Shown piece by piece: positions 1 through 8,170 of a DNA stretch of 64,000 bases. Position numbers and translations under genes: made by a program. Source of the DNA: Pasteurella sp030783905 (GTDB lineage: Bacteria; Pseudomonadota; Gammaproteobacteria; Enterobacterales; Pasteurellaceae). Numbering within the stretch: position 1 is the stretch's first letter; every line of letters begins with the position of its first letter. Where the stretch lies: positions 2,170,001 through 2,234,000 of the forward strand of contig CP182107.1 of the NCBI GenBank assembly GCA_051122655.1, written 5' to 3'. The notes under the pieces were generated by a model, which was given only the letters and a program-made list of their open reading frames with translations, made no database searches and was not told the origin of the DNA.

Positions 1-885
1 ACTGGGCATAGCAATCGGTGTGGGCGGTAAGCCGTTAATGAGGTAAGTATTATAAGCCGTCGGGGTGTCTAAATCTTTTTTGCGGATATTACCATCATAT
101 TTTTCCCCCATACCATAGATCACCGTTGGATCGGTTTGCAGGCGCATATTTTGTTTTAAACGATTGATAAACACCGACGCAACTTTTCCCCGCTCGGCTT
201 CTATTGCGGTTTCTTTTTCCACAATAGAGGCAAGAATTAACAGCTCGTAAGCATTGGCCAAAGGTAAATCTGGATCACGACTTTCCCATGCTTGTGTCAG
301 TACTTTCTTCATCCGATCAGCCGCACGTTTTAGTAAAGCAAGATCAGTGGAATTGGGGGTGTAGTGATACGTATCTGGATAAAGCCAGCCTTCCACTTTT
401 TTCCATTCTTGAATCTGTTTCACATCATGGGGCAAATCTAATAAGGCAAAAATCTCCGCTTCACTTTTATTGTGTAAGGTATGTTTTAAGTGCGGTGCAT
501 TTTCTAGATTTTTTCGCCAGCTGGTGAACGTATCCCCCTCAATAAATTGAATACTGAATTGTGCTTCTTTCCCTTGGTTGAGGACCTGAATCAAATCGGC
601 GACAGTGTTGACGCCTTGCATGGAATAGGTGCCGGCTTTAATTTTATTCAATTGTGGATTGAATTTCAGCAAGTAAGGGAGTAGGCTTGCATTCTCTAAG
701 ATCTGTTCTTGTTCTAACAGCGTCGCTAATTTATGACCTGTTGTGCCACGCTCAACCGTTAAAAGTTGATCAGGCTTGACATTAACCGGGGTGTGCACAA
801 ATTTTTGAATATATTGGTAAGCAACAAATACGCTACCTAAACCAATCAGAATGAATACAAAAAATACAGTTAGCCACTTTTTCAT
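1..885 (-). CDS. mltG: Endolytic murein transglycosylase MltG (C-terminus outside the window)
   Basis: MltG is an inner-membrane lytic transglycosylase that cuts nascent glycan strands and so sets peptidoglycan chain length. The 295 residues present show an N-terminal membrane anchor (about residues 5-25), a LysM-like region (about 45-110) and the catalytic YceG part. The segment I-V-E-K-E at 221-225 carries the expected catalytic Glu (E223). The ATG at 885 fits the family start. The gene runs off the window at base 1, so the last part of the protein is missing here. One uptake signal lies inside it at 488-496. Sure of the family; only the end is unseen. Confidence 0.95.
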   Translation of the reverse strand, partial: MKKWLTVFFVFILIGLGSVFVAYQYIQKFVHTPVNVKPDQLLTVERGTTGHKLATLLEQEQILENASLLPYLLKFNPQLNKIKAGTYSMQGVNTVADLIQVLNQGKEAQFSIQFIEGDTFTSWRKNLENAPHLKHTLHNKSEAEIFALLDLPHDVKQIQEWKKVEGWLYPDTYHYTPNSTDLALLKRAADRMKKVLTQAWESRDPDLPLANAYELLILASIVEKETAIEAERGKVASVFINRLKQNMRLQTDPTVIYGMGEKYDGNIRKKDLDTPTAYNTYLINGLPPTPIAMPS

Positions 886-1016
886 AAAGACAAACTAGGG
901 ATTCTCAATAAGATCGACATTTGGCGATTATAACATAAAGTCGTACTGAAGTTGAAAAGACCGAAAAGACAAAATGCGATCTACATGACCGCACTTTGTT
1001 GAGAGGAAATCGATGA

Positions 1017-2249
1017 CTAGAACAAGACGCGTGCGCGAATTGTGCCCTCGATCTCTTTTAATTGGCTTAATAACGTGTGCGTGTCTTCCGTTTCCACATC
1101 AATCACCACGTAACCAATAGTGGGATCCGTTTGTAAATACTGTGCTGCAATATTTACGTTAGCATTCACAAACACTTGGTTAATTTTATTCAATACACCC
1201 GGTTTATTGTGGTGAATATGCAATAAACGTTTGGTGCCAGTATGTTCTGGCAGAGAGACTTCAGGGAAGTTGACTGCGGACAGCGTAGAGCCATTATCGG
1301 AGTATTTGACAAATTTCCCCGAAACTTCTGCACCGATATTTTCTTGTGCTTCGGACGTTGAACCGCCAATGTGTGGCGTGAGGATCACATTATCAAACGC
1401 ACGCAATGGGGAAACAAATTCTTCTTGGATGGAGGCGGGTTCTTGTGGGAAAACGTCTAAAGCCGCACCACGGACTTTGCCTGAATCTAATGCTTGAGCT
1501 AAGGCATAGATATCTACCACGGTACCGCGTGCCGCATTAATTAAAATAGCATCTTGTTTTAATTGGGCGATGCGTTCTGCACTGATGAGGTTTTTGGTAG
1601 AAGCATTTTCGGGAACATGGAGTGAGATGACATCACAGCTAGAGAGTAATTCTTCTAGTGTGCGTACTTGTTGTGCATTGCCTAATGGCAGTTTATTTTC
1701 GATATCGTAGAAGAAAACACGCATCCCAAGTGATTCTGCGATAATGCTCAATTGTGAGCCAATATGACCATAACCGATAATACCGAGTTTTTTACCGCGC
1801 ACTTCATGTGATCCATTTGCTGATTTATTCCAAATCCCACGATGCACTTCTGCGTTCGCTTGTGGCACATTACGCATTAACAGCAAAATTTCTCCTAACA
1901 CTAATTCTGCTACAGAACGGGTATTGGAGAAGGGGGCATTAAATACCGGGATACCACGTAATTTGGCTGCGTTCAGATCGACTTGGTTGGTACCAATACA
2001 GAAACAACCAATGGCAATTAATTTTTGTGCATGCACAAGAATATCTTCGGTTAAGAAAGTACGAGAGCGAATACCCACAAAATGTGCATCTTTAATCGCT
2101 TCTTTTAATTCTTCATCATCTAATGCTTTTTTATGGTATTCAATGTTGGTATAGCCTGCATTTTGTAGCACTTCCAACGCAGTTTGATGGACGCCTTCTA
2201 ACAATAAAAATTTAATTTTAGATTTGTCTAACGACACTTTTGCTGTCAT
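1017..2249 (-). CDS. serA: D-3-phosphoglycerate dehydrogenase
   Basis: SerA oxidises 3-phosphoglycerate to 3-phosphohydroxypyruvate with NAD, the first step of serine synthesis, in the cytoplasm. The 410-residue protein starts M-T-A-K-V-S-L, as in E. coli SerA. It has a Rossmann G-x-G-x-x-G at 159-164 and a C-terminal ACT domain (about 340-410) of the kind that binds serine for feedback inhibition. The frame is open 27 codons further up, but that start would lie inside rpiA; the ATG at 2249 matches the family. It follows rpiA by 16 bp on the same strand, so the two are probably co-transcribed, the same neighbour order as in enterobacteria. Confidence 0.97.
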   Translation of the reverse strand: MTAKVSLDKSKIKFLLLEGVHQTALEVLQNAGYTNIEYHKKALDDEELKEAIKDAHFVGIRSRTFLTEDILVHAQKLIAIGCFCIGTNQVDLNAAKLRGIPVFNAPFSNTRSVAELVLGEILLLMRNVPQANAEVHRGIWNKSANGSHEVRGKKLGIIGYGHIGSQLSIIAESLGMRVFFYDIENKLPLGNAQQVRTLEELLSSCDVISLHVPENASTKNLISAERIAQLKQDAILINAARGTVVDIYALAQALDSGKVRGAALDVFPQEPASIQEEFVSPLRAFDNVILTPHIGGSTSEAQENIGAEVSGKFVKYSDNGSTLSAVNFPEVSLPEHTGTKRLLHIHHNKPGVLNKINQVFVNANVNIAAQYLQTDPTIGYVVIDVETEDTHTLLSQLKEIEGTIRARVLF

Positions 2250-2265
2250 GTTTGCTTTCCTTATT

Positions 2266-2925
2266 TTATTCAATGACTTTGGCACCATCAGGGGTACCGA
2301 CAATAATGATATCTGCGGCACGTAAGGCAAAAATACCGTTAGTCACGACACCCGCAACGTTATTCAATTCTTTTTCCATTTCAACGGGACTCATAATGGG
2401 GAAGTGATACACATCTAAGATCACATTGCCATTATCGGTGACCACACCTTCGCGATATTCTGGTGAGCCACCTAAAGCCACTAATTTACGTGCCACTTGA
2501 GAACGTGCCATTGGGATTACCTCAACTGGTAAGGCGAATGTTGAGCCTAGCACATCAACTTGTTTACTTTTATCCACAATACAAATGAATTTTTTCGCGA
2601 GTGCCGCCACAATTTTTTCTCGCGTTAATGCGGCACCGCCCCCTTTGATCATCATTTTTTGTGGGTTGATTTCATCCGCACCATCCACATAAATATCAAG
2701 ACTTGAGACCTCATTCGCACTAAATACGTCAATACCTTGTTTTTTTAATAAGTCTTCTGAGGCTTTTGAGGCCGCAACTGCCCCTTTTATTTGATCGCGC
2801 ATCGTGCCTAAGGCTTCGATAAAACAATTGACGGTCGAGCCACTGCCTACCCCGATAATTGAATCGGGTTTTACGTATTGTAGTGCGGCTTGGGCCGCCA
2901 TTTTTTTCATTTCAAGTTGATCCAT
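2266..2925 (-). CDS. rpiA: Ribose-5-phosphate isomerase A
   Basis: RpiA interconverts ribose 5-phosphate and ribulose 5-phosphate in the pentose phosphate pathway. The 219 residues match the family length. Visible motifs are the phosphate-binding G-V-G-S-G-S-T near 25-31, D-G-A-D-E-I at 81-86 and K-G-G-G near 94-97 followed by the catalytic region with E103. It lies directly upstream of serA. About 150 bp separate it from hemW upstream, where its promoter should lie, although I could not assign one with confidence. Confidence 0.97.
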   Translation of the reverse strand: MDQLEMKKMAAQAALQYVKPDSIIGVGSGSTVNCFIEALGTMRDQIKGAVAASKASEDLLKKQGIDVFSANEVSSLDIYVDGADEINPQKMMIKGGGAALTREKIVAALAKKFICIVDKSKQVDVLGSTFALPVEVIPMARSQVARKLVALGGSPEYREGVVTDNGNVILDVYHFPIMSPVEMEKELNNVAGVVTNGIFALRAADIIIVGTPDGAKVIE

Positions 2926-3074
2926 GTTGATTCCTTTAATTGCAAATACTTTGCTTTCACGTCATGAATAGGCGATGCCACACAACGTATCTTGATGATT
3001 AAATCAGCTGCGTAATCGTTTGCGCGTCATGCAATAACGCTCTACTTTAATCCTATTCAGTGCGATTAACAAGC

Positions 3075-4229
3075 CTATTTTGGTAAAAATTCTGCTAACA
3101 ATTCATTTAAAAATAACTTCCCTTGTTCGGTAATTTGCCAGGCAGTTGGGGTTTCGCTAATGTAGTTTTTGGTTCGTGCCCATTCAATTTGTGAGCGAAT
3201 ACAAGATTCACGCAGTCCTGTTAAATGGGTGAAGTCTGCTTTCGGCACCGCCTCTAATAAACGAAAACGGTTCATAAAAAACTCGAATGGCAAATCTTCT
3301 GTCGCCACCGTTTTTTCTTCGTACAAATATTCCCCTCGCATATAACCTTTGGGATGTTTGGTTTTTGAATAGCGCTTGATTTGTCCATCAGGTTGCGTGA
3401 TCTTACCATGTGCCCCGCAGCCAATTGCTAAATAATCACCAAAACGCCAATAATTCAGATTATGTTGGCATTGAAAAGCCGGTTTGGCATAAGCAGAGGT
3501 TTCGTATTGTATGTAGCCTGCCTTGATTAAAAGCTGGTGACCTTGCTCAAAAATATCCCAAAGTGCATCATCATCGGGCAAAGTTGGCGGACGATAAGCA
3601 AATAAGGTATTGGGTTCAATGGTCAGTTGATACCATGAAAGATGAGGCGGATCGAGGGCGATCGCTTGTTGTAAGTCAGCCAGTGCCTCCTCTCGTGTCT
3701 GGTTAGGCAAGCCATGCATCAGATCTAAATTAAAACTTTTAAGCCCAGAAACTTTGGCAAAACCAACCGCACTTTTGGCTTGTTGTGCATTATGAATTCG
3801 TCCTAAACGAGCCAACTTATCATCATTAAAACTTTGAATACCCATTGAAATACGCGTCACGCCTGCTTGAACATAACCTTTAAAGCGTTCAGCCTCGGCG
3901 GTGCCAGGATTGGCTTCTAGGGTAATTTCAATATCCGATTGAAAGGGAATGCGTTGCTCAATACCTGACAGTAAGCGATGAATACCTTCTGCCGAAAATA
4001 GACTCGGGGTGCCGCCGCCAATAAAAATAGAATGGAGGGGGCGCCCTTGAATACTGTCTTGAAAACGGTGCAGATCTTGATTGAGATCTTGTAACAAGTG
4101 CGTAATATAGTCTTGTTCGGGGAGTGCGCCTTTTTGTGCATGTGAGTTGAAATCACAATAAGGGCATTTTTGTACACACCAAGGAATATGAATATACAAG
4201 CTTAATGGGGGAAGGTGGTTTATACTCAC
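3075..4229 (-). CDS. hemW: HemW, radical SAM heme chaperone (oxygen-independent coproporphyrinogen oxidase-like)
   Basis: The protein of 384 residues begins with a radical SAM core whose C-x3-C-x2-C (C18, C22, C25) binds the 4Fe-4S cluster. A G-G-G-T-P-S motif near residue 72 is also typical. The length and its place in the rdgB operon fit HemW (YggW), a heme-binding protein thought to deliver heme, rather than true coproporphyrinogen oxidase HemN, which is longer. The start codon is GTG at 4229 and shares its first base with the TAG stop of the upstream ybjQ-type gene, which implies translational coupling. An uptake signal lies at 3776-3784. Confidence 0.93.
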   Translation of the reverse strand: MSINHLPPLSLYIHIPWCVQKCPYCDFNSHAQKGALPEQDYITHLLQDLNQDLHRFQDSIQGRPLHSIFIGGGTPSLFSAEGIHRLLSGIEQRIPFQSDIEITLEANPGTAEAERFKGYVQAGVTRISMGIQSFNDDKLARLGRIHNAQQAKSAVGFAKVSGLKSFNLDLMHGLPNQTREEALADLQQAIALDPPHLSWYQLTIEPNTLFAYRPPTLPDDDALWDIFEQGHQLLIKAGYIQYETSAYAKPAFQCQHNLNYWRFGDYLAIGCGAHGKITQPDGQIKRYSKTKHPKGYMRGEYLYEEKTVATEDLPFEFFMNRFRLLEAVPKADFTHLTGLRESCIRSQIEWARTKNYISETPTAWQITEQGKLFLNELLAEFLPK

Positions 4230-4552
4230 TAACGTACCACCACGGCTGTCCCACTTGCCACAATCATAAACATACTTTTTCCGTCACCATTGATTGACGT
4301 GTAATTGACTTCGACACCCACAACCGCATTGGCCCCTAAGCGTTTGGCATTTTTTTGTAATTCCTCTAAGGCTTCTTTACGGGCTCGGGCAATTTTCGAT
4401 TCGTATGCCCCAGAACGTCCCCCAATGATATCGGTAATGCCTGCAAAAAAGTCACGGATAAAGTTTGAGCCTGCCACCACTTCACCAAATACCACCTCTT
4501 TGTATTCAGTAATTTGTTTTCCTTCAATGCTCGGCGTTGTCGTAATCAGCAT
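4229..4552 (-). CDS. YbjQ/UPF0145 family protein
   Basis: This 107-residue protein matches the YbjQ (UPF0145) family of small cytoplasmic proteins with a heavy-metal-binding-like fold that form rings. Recognisable features are the N-terminal stretch of Thr before I-E-G, a central G-G-R-S-G-A-Y, and a helix of R-x-x-A-x-x-E type leading into G-A-N-A-V-V-G-V. The biochemical role is not known. The gene sits between a Sel1-like secreted protein gene and hemW with a 1-base overlap at its end, so it is part of the rdgB-hemW transcription unit. Confidence 0.88.
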   Translation of the reverse strand: MLITTTPSIEGKQITEYKEVVFGEVVAGSNFIRDFFAGITDIIGGRSGAYESKIARARKEALEELQKNAKRLGANAVVGVEVNYTSINGDGKSMFMIVASGTAVVVR

Positions 4553-4561
4553 AAATCGTCC

Positions 4562-5242
4562 TCATTTAAGTTTGTCTAACAATGAAAAAAGTGCACGCGG
4601 TTTTTGTTGAATCTCGGCTGCAGTTTTATTTGCCACTTTTTGTGCTTGTGGCCAATCAGCGCGGTTGAGCACATCACCACTGCAGAAATATTCCATATCT
4701 TCTTTATTGATATCGCCATGGCGCAAATTGTTATAGGTCGCGAGTGTACAGGCTTTTATGGTCGAAAATTTAACACCATACTTTTCAGCTAATCTGCCAT
4801 CACCATAAATCCAACTTAATTGCGCAAGGGCGGTATAGTTTTCTAATTCTGCTGCTTGTTTTAGCTTGTTCACAATCACAGCATAATGTTTAGGTTGTTG
4901 TTTATCTAATTGATGAACTTCATCTAAGATTTTTTGTGTTTCATTTGGTGCCAAGTCTTGCAATAACTTTGGATCATATTCTGCCAAAATATCGTCTAAT
5001 AAATCTTGCGCAACGTCGTATTTATTATTGGCAGCTTGTTCCAACCAATAGAAAAAGTCACTTTGTTTTAAGTACGCCATATCGGTGGTGGTTTGCAAAC
5101 TCATGGCTAAATCGTATTGTGCTTCTGGATTGCCTTTTTTCGCTTCGTTCAGCAATTCAATTTGTTCAGGTAAGTAATCCAAACCATAGATCGCATGAGA
5201 TAGAGTAACACTAAGCAAAAATAGACTGCATTTTTTCCACAT
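4562..5242 (-). CDS. Secreted Sel1-like/TPR-like hypothetical protein
   Basis: The 226-residue product has a signal peptide (about 1-20, ending near S-H-A-I-Y-G). Two stretches resemble Sel1 repeats: A-K-K-G-N-P-E-A-Q-Y-D-L-A near residue 33 and a second, weaker one around A-E-L-E-N-Y-T-A-L-A-Q-L near 130-145. The rest is helical and rich in Gln and Lys. No enzyme motif is visible. It is likely a periplasmic protein making protein contacts. The start overlaps the TAA stop of rdgB by one base (TAATG), and a 9-bp gap separates it from the YbjQ-type gene. I do not recognise a specific gene name. Confidence 0.75.
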   Translation of the reverse strand: MWKKCSLFLLSVTLSHAIYGLDYLPEQIELLNEAKKGNPEAQYDLAMSLQTTTDMAYLKQSDFFYWLEQAANNKYDVAQDLLDDILAEYDPKLLQDLAPNETQKILDEVHQLDKQQPKHYAVIVNKLKQAAELENYTALAQLSWIYGDGRLAEKYGVKFSTIKACTLATYNNLRHGDINKEDMEYFCSGDVLNRADWPQAQKVANKTAAEIQQKPRALFSLLDKLK

Positions 5243-5853
5243 TATGAAGCTCCTTTTGTAGCTAATTTCGTTTTTAACACAGATAAGGCTCTGGCGCGGT
5301 GTGAGATTTTTTTCTTTTCACTGGTTTCCAATTCGGCAAAGGTGCAGTTAACTTCTGGGCTAAAAAATAGGCTGTCATAGCCGAAACCATTTTCCCCTTT
5401 TTCTGTAAAACTAATCTCACCATAACATTCTCCTTCGGCAATAATTGGAGAAGGATCATGTTCGTGTTGTAACATCACGATACAGCTGACAAATTTTGCT
5501 TGTCTCTCTGCCTGAGCGACATTATGTAATTCGCTGAGTAATTTTTCACGATTTTTGGCATCGGCCTCTGTCCCCTCCACACCGGCATAACGTGCTGAGT
5601 ATAAGCCAGGGGCACCACCCAGCGCCTTCACCACTAAACCGGAATCATCGGCAATAGCCGGTAATCCGGATAGTTTGCTAGCATAACGAGCTTTTAATAA
5701 GGCATTCTCCACGAAGGTCAAGCCAGTTTCTTCTGGGCTTTCAATGTTGAGTTCTGTTTGTGCAATCACTTCAAAACCAAAATCAGCCAGAACATCTGAC
5801 ATTTCTTTGACTTTTCCTAAATTACCGGTTGCTAAGACGATTTTTTGTTTCAT
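5242..5853 (-). CDS. rdgB: XTP/dITP pyrophosphatase (RdgB/HAM1)
   Basis: RdgB hydrolyses XTP, dITP and ITP to monophosphates and keeps damaged purines out of DNA. The 203 residues carry the family's N-terminal A-T-G-N-x-G-K signature and the active-site A-D-D-S-G-L followed by G-G-A-P-G-x-Y-S-A-R-Y-A-G. It is the first gene of a four-gene minus-strand unit ending in hemW; rdgB next to hemW is also seen in E. coli. The upstream gap (5854-5920) ends at a hairpin terminator belonging to comE1. Confidence 0.96.
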   Translation of the reverse strand: MKQKIVLATGNLGKVKEMSDVLADFGFEVIAQTELNIESPEETGLTFVENALLKARYASKLSGLPAIADDSGLVVKALGGAPGLYSARYAGVEGTEADAKNREKLLSELHNVAQAERQAKFVSCIVMLQHEHDPSPIIAEGECYGEISFTEKGENGFGYDSLFFSPEVNCTFAELETSEKKKISHRARALSVLKTKLATKGAS

Positions 5854-5920
5854 TTGAGACCTTATAGTGAAGAAAATATGAGGAAATTATACGCTTTTCT
5901 GCAAGATAAAGCCAAATGAC

Positions 5921-5945
5921 AAAAGCGGAATCCTAAGATTCCGCT
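5921..5945 (-). terminator. Rho-independent terminator after comE1
   Basis: The arms AGCGGAATC (5924-5932) and GATTCCGCT (5937-5945) form a 9-bp stem with a 4-base loop. Read on the minus strand it is followed by a short T run. It lies 28 bp past the comE1 stop and separates that gene from rdgB. Confidence 0.8.
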
Positions 5946-5972
5946 ACGCAATAAAATGAGGGTGGATGAGAA

Positions 5973-6320
5973 TTAGAGTTGAAGATGTGCTTTATTTTTC
6001 TCCAATATTGACGGACCAATACCGGGAATATCACGTAATTGCTCAATATCAGTAAACGGACCATGCTTTTCTCGGTGTTGGATAATAGCTTCAGCTTTTT
6101 TCGCGCCAATACCAAGTAGCTTTTGTTGTAATTCAGCTGCACTGGCGGTATTGATATTCACTTTTTCATTAAGCATCGCCTGTTGTTTGCTTTGCGTGTT
6201 TTGCACGACAGCCTGTTCTGTTTTTGCTTTTGTCAGACTGGTTGAGTCAGCCCATACATGACTAGCGTTAAAAAGAGAAATAAAGACAAAAACAGAAAGT
6301 AAAAGAGATTTTAATTTCAT
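5973..6320 (-). CDS. comE1: ComEA-type helix-hairpin-helix DNA-binding competence protein (comE1)
   Basis: The 115-residue protein has a signal peptide (about 1-24, V-W-A before D-S-T) and a C-terminal double helix-hairpin-helix (about 53-115) starting with the diagnostic I-N-T-A-S. The second hairpin is G-I-G-P near 104. This is the ComEA architecture: a periplasmic protein that binds incoming double-stranded DNA during transformation. In H. influenzae the homologue comE1 belongs to the Sxy/CRP competence regulon, and a matching CRP-S-like site lies about 110 bp upstream here. The gene stands alone between two terminators. It fits with the comABCDE operon elsewhere in the window. Confidence 0.92.
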   Translation of the reverse strand: MKLKSLLLSVFVFISLFNASHVWADSTSLTKAKTEQAVVQNTQSKQQAMLNEKVNINTASAAELQQKLLGIGAKKAEAIIQHREKHGPFTDIEQLRDIPGIGPSILEKNKAHLQL

Positions 6321-6431
6321 AAGTCTTCCTTAAAAGCGTTGAGATTAAATAATAAAAAGAAGGTGTTGAACAGATTCAACAGAGACGATTTTCACTCATT
6401 AGAAAGCAACTTAATTAAGATGAGTGGTTTT

Positions 6432-6451
6432 TTTGAGAGGTGGATCGAAAA
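6432..6451 (-). promoter_or_regulatory. Candidate CRP-S (Sxy-dependent CRP) site upstream of comE1
   Basis: Read on the minus strand, this 20-bp stretch matches the remembered Pasteurellaceae CRP-S consensus (TTTGCGATC...CGCAAA) at 16 of 20 positions. The core C-G-A-T-C-C is intact, and the right half reads T-C-T-C-A-A-A instead of T-C-G-C-A-A-A. It lies 112 bp before the comE1 start, far enough to place a promoter -10 in the AT-rich stretch near 6411-6417. The assignment rests on by-eye alignment. Confidence 0.6.
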
Positions 6452-6531
6452 AGAAAATTATTATTGTCAGCATTTTTCACGTTTACGCGAAAGCACATCA
6501 TGTAATGACATTGAATAATGCCAAGTAAGCA

Positions 6532-6562
6532 GAAAACCATGGATTGAACCGCCATGGTTTTC
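6532..6562 (-). terminator. Rho-independent terminator after ispH
   Basis: Inverted arms GAAAACCATGG (6532-6542) and CCATGGTTTTC (6551-6561) make an 11-bp stem with an 8-base loop. It follows the ispH stop by about 45 bp on the minus strand and isolates comE1 from the ispH-lspA unit. Confidence 0.78.
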
Positions 6563-6607
6563 ATCGTTGCGAGCTAAACTAAGTCACAAGGGAAAGATGA
6601 GAGGGAA

Positions 6608-7555
6608 TTAATTTACTTCAGTAATGCGTAACTCTCTTGGTACCTCAAATACAGTATTTTCTTCGCAACCTTGTAGTTCTTCCACACTGGAGACCCCTAA
6701 TTCTTGCAAGCGTTTCACCACGGATTGTACCAAAATTTCAGGTGCTGAAGCACCGGCAGTAATGCCGATGGTATTGACGTTTTCTAGCCAAGTTGGATCA
6801 ATGTCATTGGCATCATCAATCAGTTTGGAGACGACACCCATACGAGAGGCAAGCTCAGCTAACCGGTTAGAGTTAGACGAATTCTTAGAACCAACGACAA
6901 TGACCAAATCAGATTGTTGTGCCAGTTCACGCACAGCTTGTTGGCGATTGGTGGTGGCATAACAAATATCGTTTTTACGCGGACCTTGAATGGCAGGGTA
7001 TTTTTGTTTGAGTGCTTCAATCACTTCACTGGTGTCGTCAATGGACAAGGTTGTTTGCGTCATAAAGGTTAAATCATCTTCTTGTCTTAACCCTAACTTC
7101 GCAATATCTTCCACACTTTCCACCAAGAAAATGCCCCCTTCAGGGTTGTCATATTGCCCCATCGTACCTTCCACTTCGGGGTGGCCTTCATGCCCGATTA
7201 AGATCGCCTTGGTACCCTTACGACTAGCTCGCGCGACTTGCATATGGACTTTGGTCACCAAAGGACAGGTTGCATCAAACACTTTGAGACGGCGATTTTT
7301 GGCTTCTTGGCGAACGGCTTGTGACACACCATGAGCAGAAAAGATCACAATCGCACCATCGGGGACTTCATGTAATTCTTCCACAAAAATGGCCCCACGT
7401 TCGCGTAGCCCATTGACTACAAAACGGTTATGCACGACTTCATGACGCACATAAATAGGGGCACCGTGAATCGCTAACGCCGATTCCACGATACTAATCG
7501 CTCGATCAACTCCCGCACAGAAACCACGTGGATTGGCTAAAATAATTTTCATCAT
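6608..7555 (-). CDS. ispH: 4-hydroxy-3-methylbut-2-enyl diphosphate reductase
   Basis: IspH (LytB) is the last enzyme of the MEP isoprenoid pathway and reduces HMBPP to IPP and DMAPP with a 4Fe-4S cluster. The 315-residue protein opens with N-P-R-G-F-C-A-G-V. Its three cluster cysteines are visible in G-F-C-A-G, D-A-T-C-P and D-I-C-Y-A-T. There are two adjacent ATG codons (7555 and 7552); either could start the protein. It follows lspA by 9 bp, a gene order also found in E. coli (ileS-lspA-fkpB-ispH), here without fkpB. Confidence 0.97.
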   Translation of the reverse strand: MMKIILANPRGFCAGVDRAISIVESALAIHGAPIYVRHEVVHNRFVVNGLRERGAIFVEELHEVPDGAIVIFSAHGVSQAVRQEAKNRRLKVFDATCPLVTKVHMQVARASRKGTKAILIGHEGHPEVEGTMGQYDNPEGGIFLVESVEDIAKLGLRQEDDLTFMTQTTLSIDDTSEVIEALKQKYPAIQGPRKNDICYATTNRQQAVRELAQQSDLVIVVGSKNSSNSNRLAELASRMGVVSKLIDDANDIDPTWLENVNTIGITAGASAPEILVQSVVKRLQELGVSSVEELQGCEENTVFEVPRELRITEVN

Positions 7556-7564
7556 TGTCCTCTA

Positions 7565-8062
7565 TTATTCTGTACGTTGTTCAGCATCATGACGATTTTT
7601 GAATGCATCAAGAATCATCAACGCTGCCCCAAGAGAAATGGCAATATCAGCAACGTTAAACACGGGATAGTGATAAATATCCCAGTAAAAATCAAAGAAA
7701 TCGACCACAAAACCATGATATAAACGATCGATCATGTTACCTAATGCGCCACCAATAATCAGTGCATAGGCGATATTTTGTAATTTTTGTGTGACTTGAT
7801 TTTTCGCGAGAAAATAACACAGCATGAGTGAAATCGCGATGGCGAGAATAATAAAAAAGTATTTTTGCCAACCATCATGATCCGCTAAAAAACTAAATGC
7901 TGCGCCATAGTTCCGCACATAAGTCAAGTTAAACACGGGGAGAATATTGATACTTTCATACAGTTCAAAATTTTTTACGACGAAATATTTGCTGCTTAAA
8001 TCTAATAAAAATGTCACCGCACTTAGCCAAAGAAATGAAAGCCCACTTTTCGATTTTGTCAT
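7565..8062 (-). CDS. lspA: Lipoprotein signal peptidase (signal peptidase II)
   Basis: LspA is an inner-membrane aspartyl protease that removes signal peptides from prolipoproteins. The 165 residues contain four hydrophobic segments. The family motifs G-N-x-x-D-R (108-113) with V-D-F-F (D121) and F-N-V-A-D-I (D139) supply the catalytic aspartate pair. It follows ileS after a 108-bp gap holding two hairpins, unlike the tight ileS-lspA spacing in E. coli. One uptake signal lies inside the gene at 8016-8024. Confidence 0.97.
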   Translation of the reverse strand: MTKSKSGLSFLWLSAVTFLLDLSSKYFVVKNFELYESINILPVFNLTYVRNYGAAFSFLADHDGWQKYFFIILAIAISLMLCYFLAKNQVTQKLQNIAYALIIGGALGNMIDRLYHGFVVDFFDFYWDIYHYPVFNVADIAISLGAALMILDAFKNRHDAEQRTE

Positions 8063-8092
8063 AATAACCTTTACATCGTTTCAATATTGCAG

Positions 8093-8163
8093 AGGCGAAC
8101 GTTTATGTTCGCCTGTGAGAAGAACTTCAATTATGCACAACAAAGGCAGGGTAAACTGCCTTT
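8093..8163 (-). other. Two tandem hairpins between ileS and lspA
   Basis: Two perfect 8-bp inverted repeats, each with a 6-base loop, occupy the gap. One is AGGCGAAC/GTTCGCCT (8093-8100, 8107-8114). The other is AAAGGCAG/CTGCCTTT (8142-8149, 8156-8163). On the minus strand the ileS-proximal hairpin is followed by only a short G-T-T-G-T-T stretch, so it is at best a weak terminator. Partial termination or mRNA processing inside the ribF-ileS-lspA unit is the natural guess. Confidence 0.7.
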
Positions 8164-8170
8164 ATACAAA

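Noticed and set aside
968..996. CRP-S-like sequence (TGCGATCTACAT) before mltG
   Set aside because: The left half is good but the right half is not symmetric and merges into an uptake signal; mltG is not a known competence gene.
2250..2330. N-terminal extension of serA into rpiA
   Set aside because: The extra 27 residues overlap rpiA and are absent from the family; M-T-A-K-V-S-L at 2249 matches SerA starts.
4305..4610. Plus-strand ORF opposite ybjQ
   Set aside because: It is antisense to a clear gene, has low-complexity Ser/Thr content and no ribosome-binding site; many similar shadows lie opposite leuS, ileS, secA and hisD.
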